The notes under the pieces were generated by a model. That model ran no database searches and was not told where the DNA came from. It saw only the letters and a program-made list of their open reading frames with translations. From NCBI GenBank assembly GCA_013044245.1, contig JABEVK010000009.1, forward strand, positions 1 to 40,313: DNA of 40,313 nucleotides. The letters run 5' to 3'. The stretch's first letter is position 1. Each line of letters begins with the position of its first letter. The DNA comes from Spirochaetales bacterium (GTDB taxonomy: Bacteria > Spirochaetota > Spirochaetia > JABEVK01). Shown one piece after another: positions 39,856 to 40,313 of the stretch. The translations under genes were made by a program, and so were the position numbers.

Positions 39856-40313
39856 CCGTCACGGTATGGGTTTTTAAGCGCTTACCGGCTCCGGTTAGCG
39901 CGGTGTCTCCTGTCATGAGTACGCCCGCTTGCATTCGTAGAGGGACTTCGAAAAAGCTGTCAATTTTGATTTGGGGTTTAAGGGCCGCTTCGGGGGTTCT
40001 CAGGGTGTCGCCCTCAAGGTCGAGCGGCGTCCCGACTGGAATTTCGTCGGCAAAAATCACTTCGACAGTTTCGGTTTCCCCTTCGTGAGTTGCCGCTAAA
40101 AGCATTCCATTCGAAACTTCACCCCGTAGTTTAGCGGGTTTGAGGTTGGCCGCCAAAATGACATGACGGCCTTGAAGTTCTTGAGGCTGATAGTAGGGGG
40201 CCAAACCCGAGACAATTTGCGTGGTGACCCCAGGCGAGGTTTCGATTTGCTCAAAGCAGAGCTTGTCGGCACCTGTATATTGTTTAACATAAAAACTCTT
40301 TGATAACAAAAAA
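39839..40313 (-). CDS. metG: Methionyl-tRNA synthetase, C-terminal tRNA-binding domain (cut by window edge)
   Basis: The frame is open to the right edge, so the 5' part of the gene lies outside. The visible 157 residues are an EMAP-II-like OB-fold: GADKLCFEQIE, TQIVSGLAPYYQPQELQGRHVILAANLKPAKLRGEVSNGMLLAAT, followed by the extension IDSFFEVPLRMQAGVLMTGDTAL that is found after this domain in some full-length MetRS proteins. The first beta strand of the OB-fold (usually LRVGxI) would be just outside the window, so a TTG at 40309 is not a true start. A separate tRNA-binding subunit is possible but less likely. Confidence 0.8.
   Translation of the reverse strand, partial: FLLSKSFYVKQYTGADKLCFEQIETSPGVTTQIVSGLAPYYQPQELQGRHVILAANLKPAKLRGEVSNGMLLAATHEGETETVEVIFADEIPVGTPLDLEGDTLRTPEAALKPQIKIDSFFEVPLRMQAGVLMTGDTALTGAGKRLKTHTVTDGSVG

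Noticed and set aside
1-40313. CRISPR arrays, insertion sequences, prophage or integron features
   Set aside because: No regularly spaced repeats, transposase or integrase genes, or long direct or inverted repeats were found by reading; the methyltransferase alone is not enough to call a defence island.

Overview
The window looks like a chromosomal region of a diderm, heterotrophic bacterium, most likely a spirochaete (Spirochaetota), though no rRNA gene is present to settle this. The evidence is a secreted outer-membrane protein ending in an aromatic residue, a second signal-peptide protein with a barrel-like C-terminus, an LWGC-type lipoprotein, a methionyl-tRNA synthetase with a C-terminal tRNA-binding domain, and very dense cyclic-nucleotide and two-component signalling. 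Coding density is very high. No gap without a gene exceeds about 150 bases, and I see no tRNA, insertion sequence, prophage, integron or CRISPR array.

Layout. 1-6218: edge of an unknown minus-strand gene, then a plus-strand operon of lipoate-protein ligase, a PNPOx-like flavoprotein and a complete pyruvate dehydrogenase complex (E1 alpha, E1 beta, E2, E3). 6215-9642: two histidine kinases facing apart, a GAF kinase and a PAS-GAF hybrid kinase. 9693-12650: branched-chain aminotransferase, thioredoxin reductase and a YdfG-like dehydrogenase. 12660-17891: minus-strand run of a divergent GH13-like protein, a probably inactive EAL protein and a class III adenylate cyclase with 2TM domains. 18080-21755: major outer-membrane protein with a structured leader, a lipoprotein and pyruvate kinase. 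21829-25135: a tightly overlapping PilZ / proC / TPR-GAF-GGDEF operon. 25242-29379: two envelope proteins, the RbgA GTPase and AroA. 29436-32697: type I pullulanase, a small membrane protein, and rplM-rpsI. 32808-34033: an HTH-first response regulator, a stand-alone receiver and an acylphosphatase. 34052-37185: an isopropylmalate/Re-citrate-synthase-like enzyme fused to a sensor-like domain, and a Cys/Met-metabolism PLP enzyme. 37182-40313: metG C-terminus, a D12-class DNA methyltransferase, a FemAB-like protein and two small membrane proteins.

The metabolic genes fit fermentation or respiration of sugars: pullulanase breaks down alpha-glucan, pyruvate kinase makes pyruvate, lipoylated PDH makes acetyl-CoA, and IlvE, AroA, ProC, the citrate-like synthase and the PLP enzyme lead to amino acids. 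The signalling layer is unusually rich: c-di-GMP synthesis (GGDEF), a c-di-GMP receptor (PilZ), a degenerate EAL sensor, a cAMP cyclase, two kinases and two receivers.

The observations I rate highest are: (i) a set of start codons, nearly all of signalling genes, lying 6-7 bases after a good -10 box with no Shine-Dalgarno, which suggests leaderless mRNAs; (ii) a 43-base two-tier hairpin that begins at the predicted transcription start of the major outer-membrane protein; (iii) the metabolic synthase fused to a Cache/PAS-like ligand-sensing domain; (iv) an acylphosphatase translationally coupled to a stand-alone receiver; and (v) the PilZ-proC-diguanylate cyclase operon.
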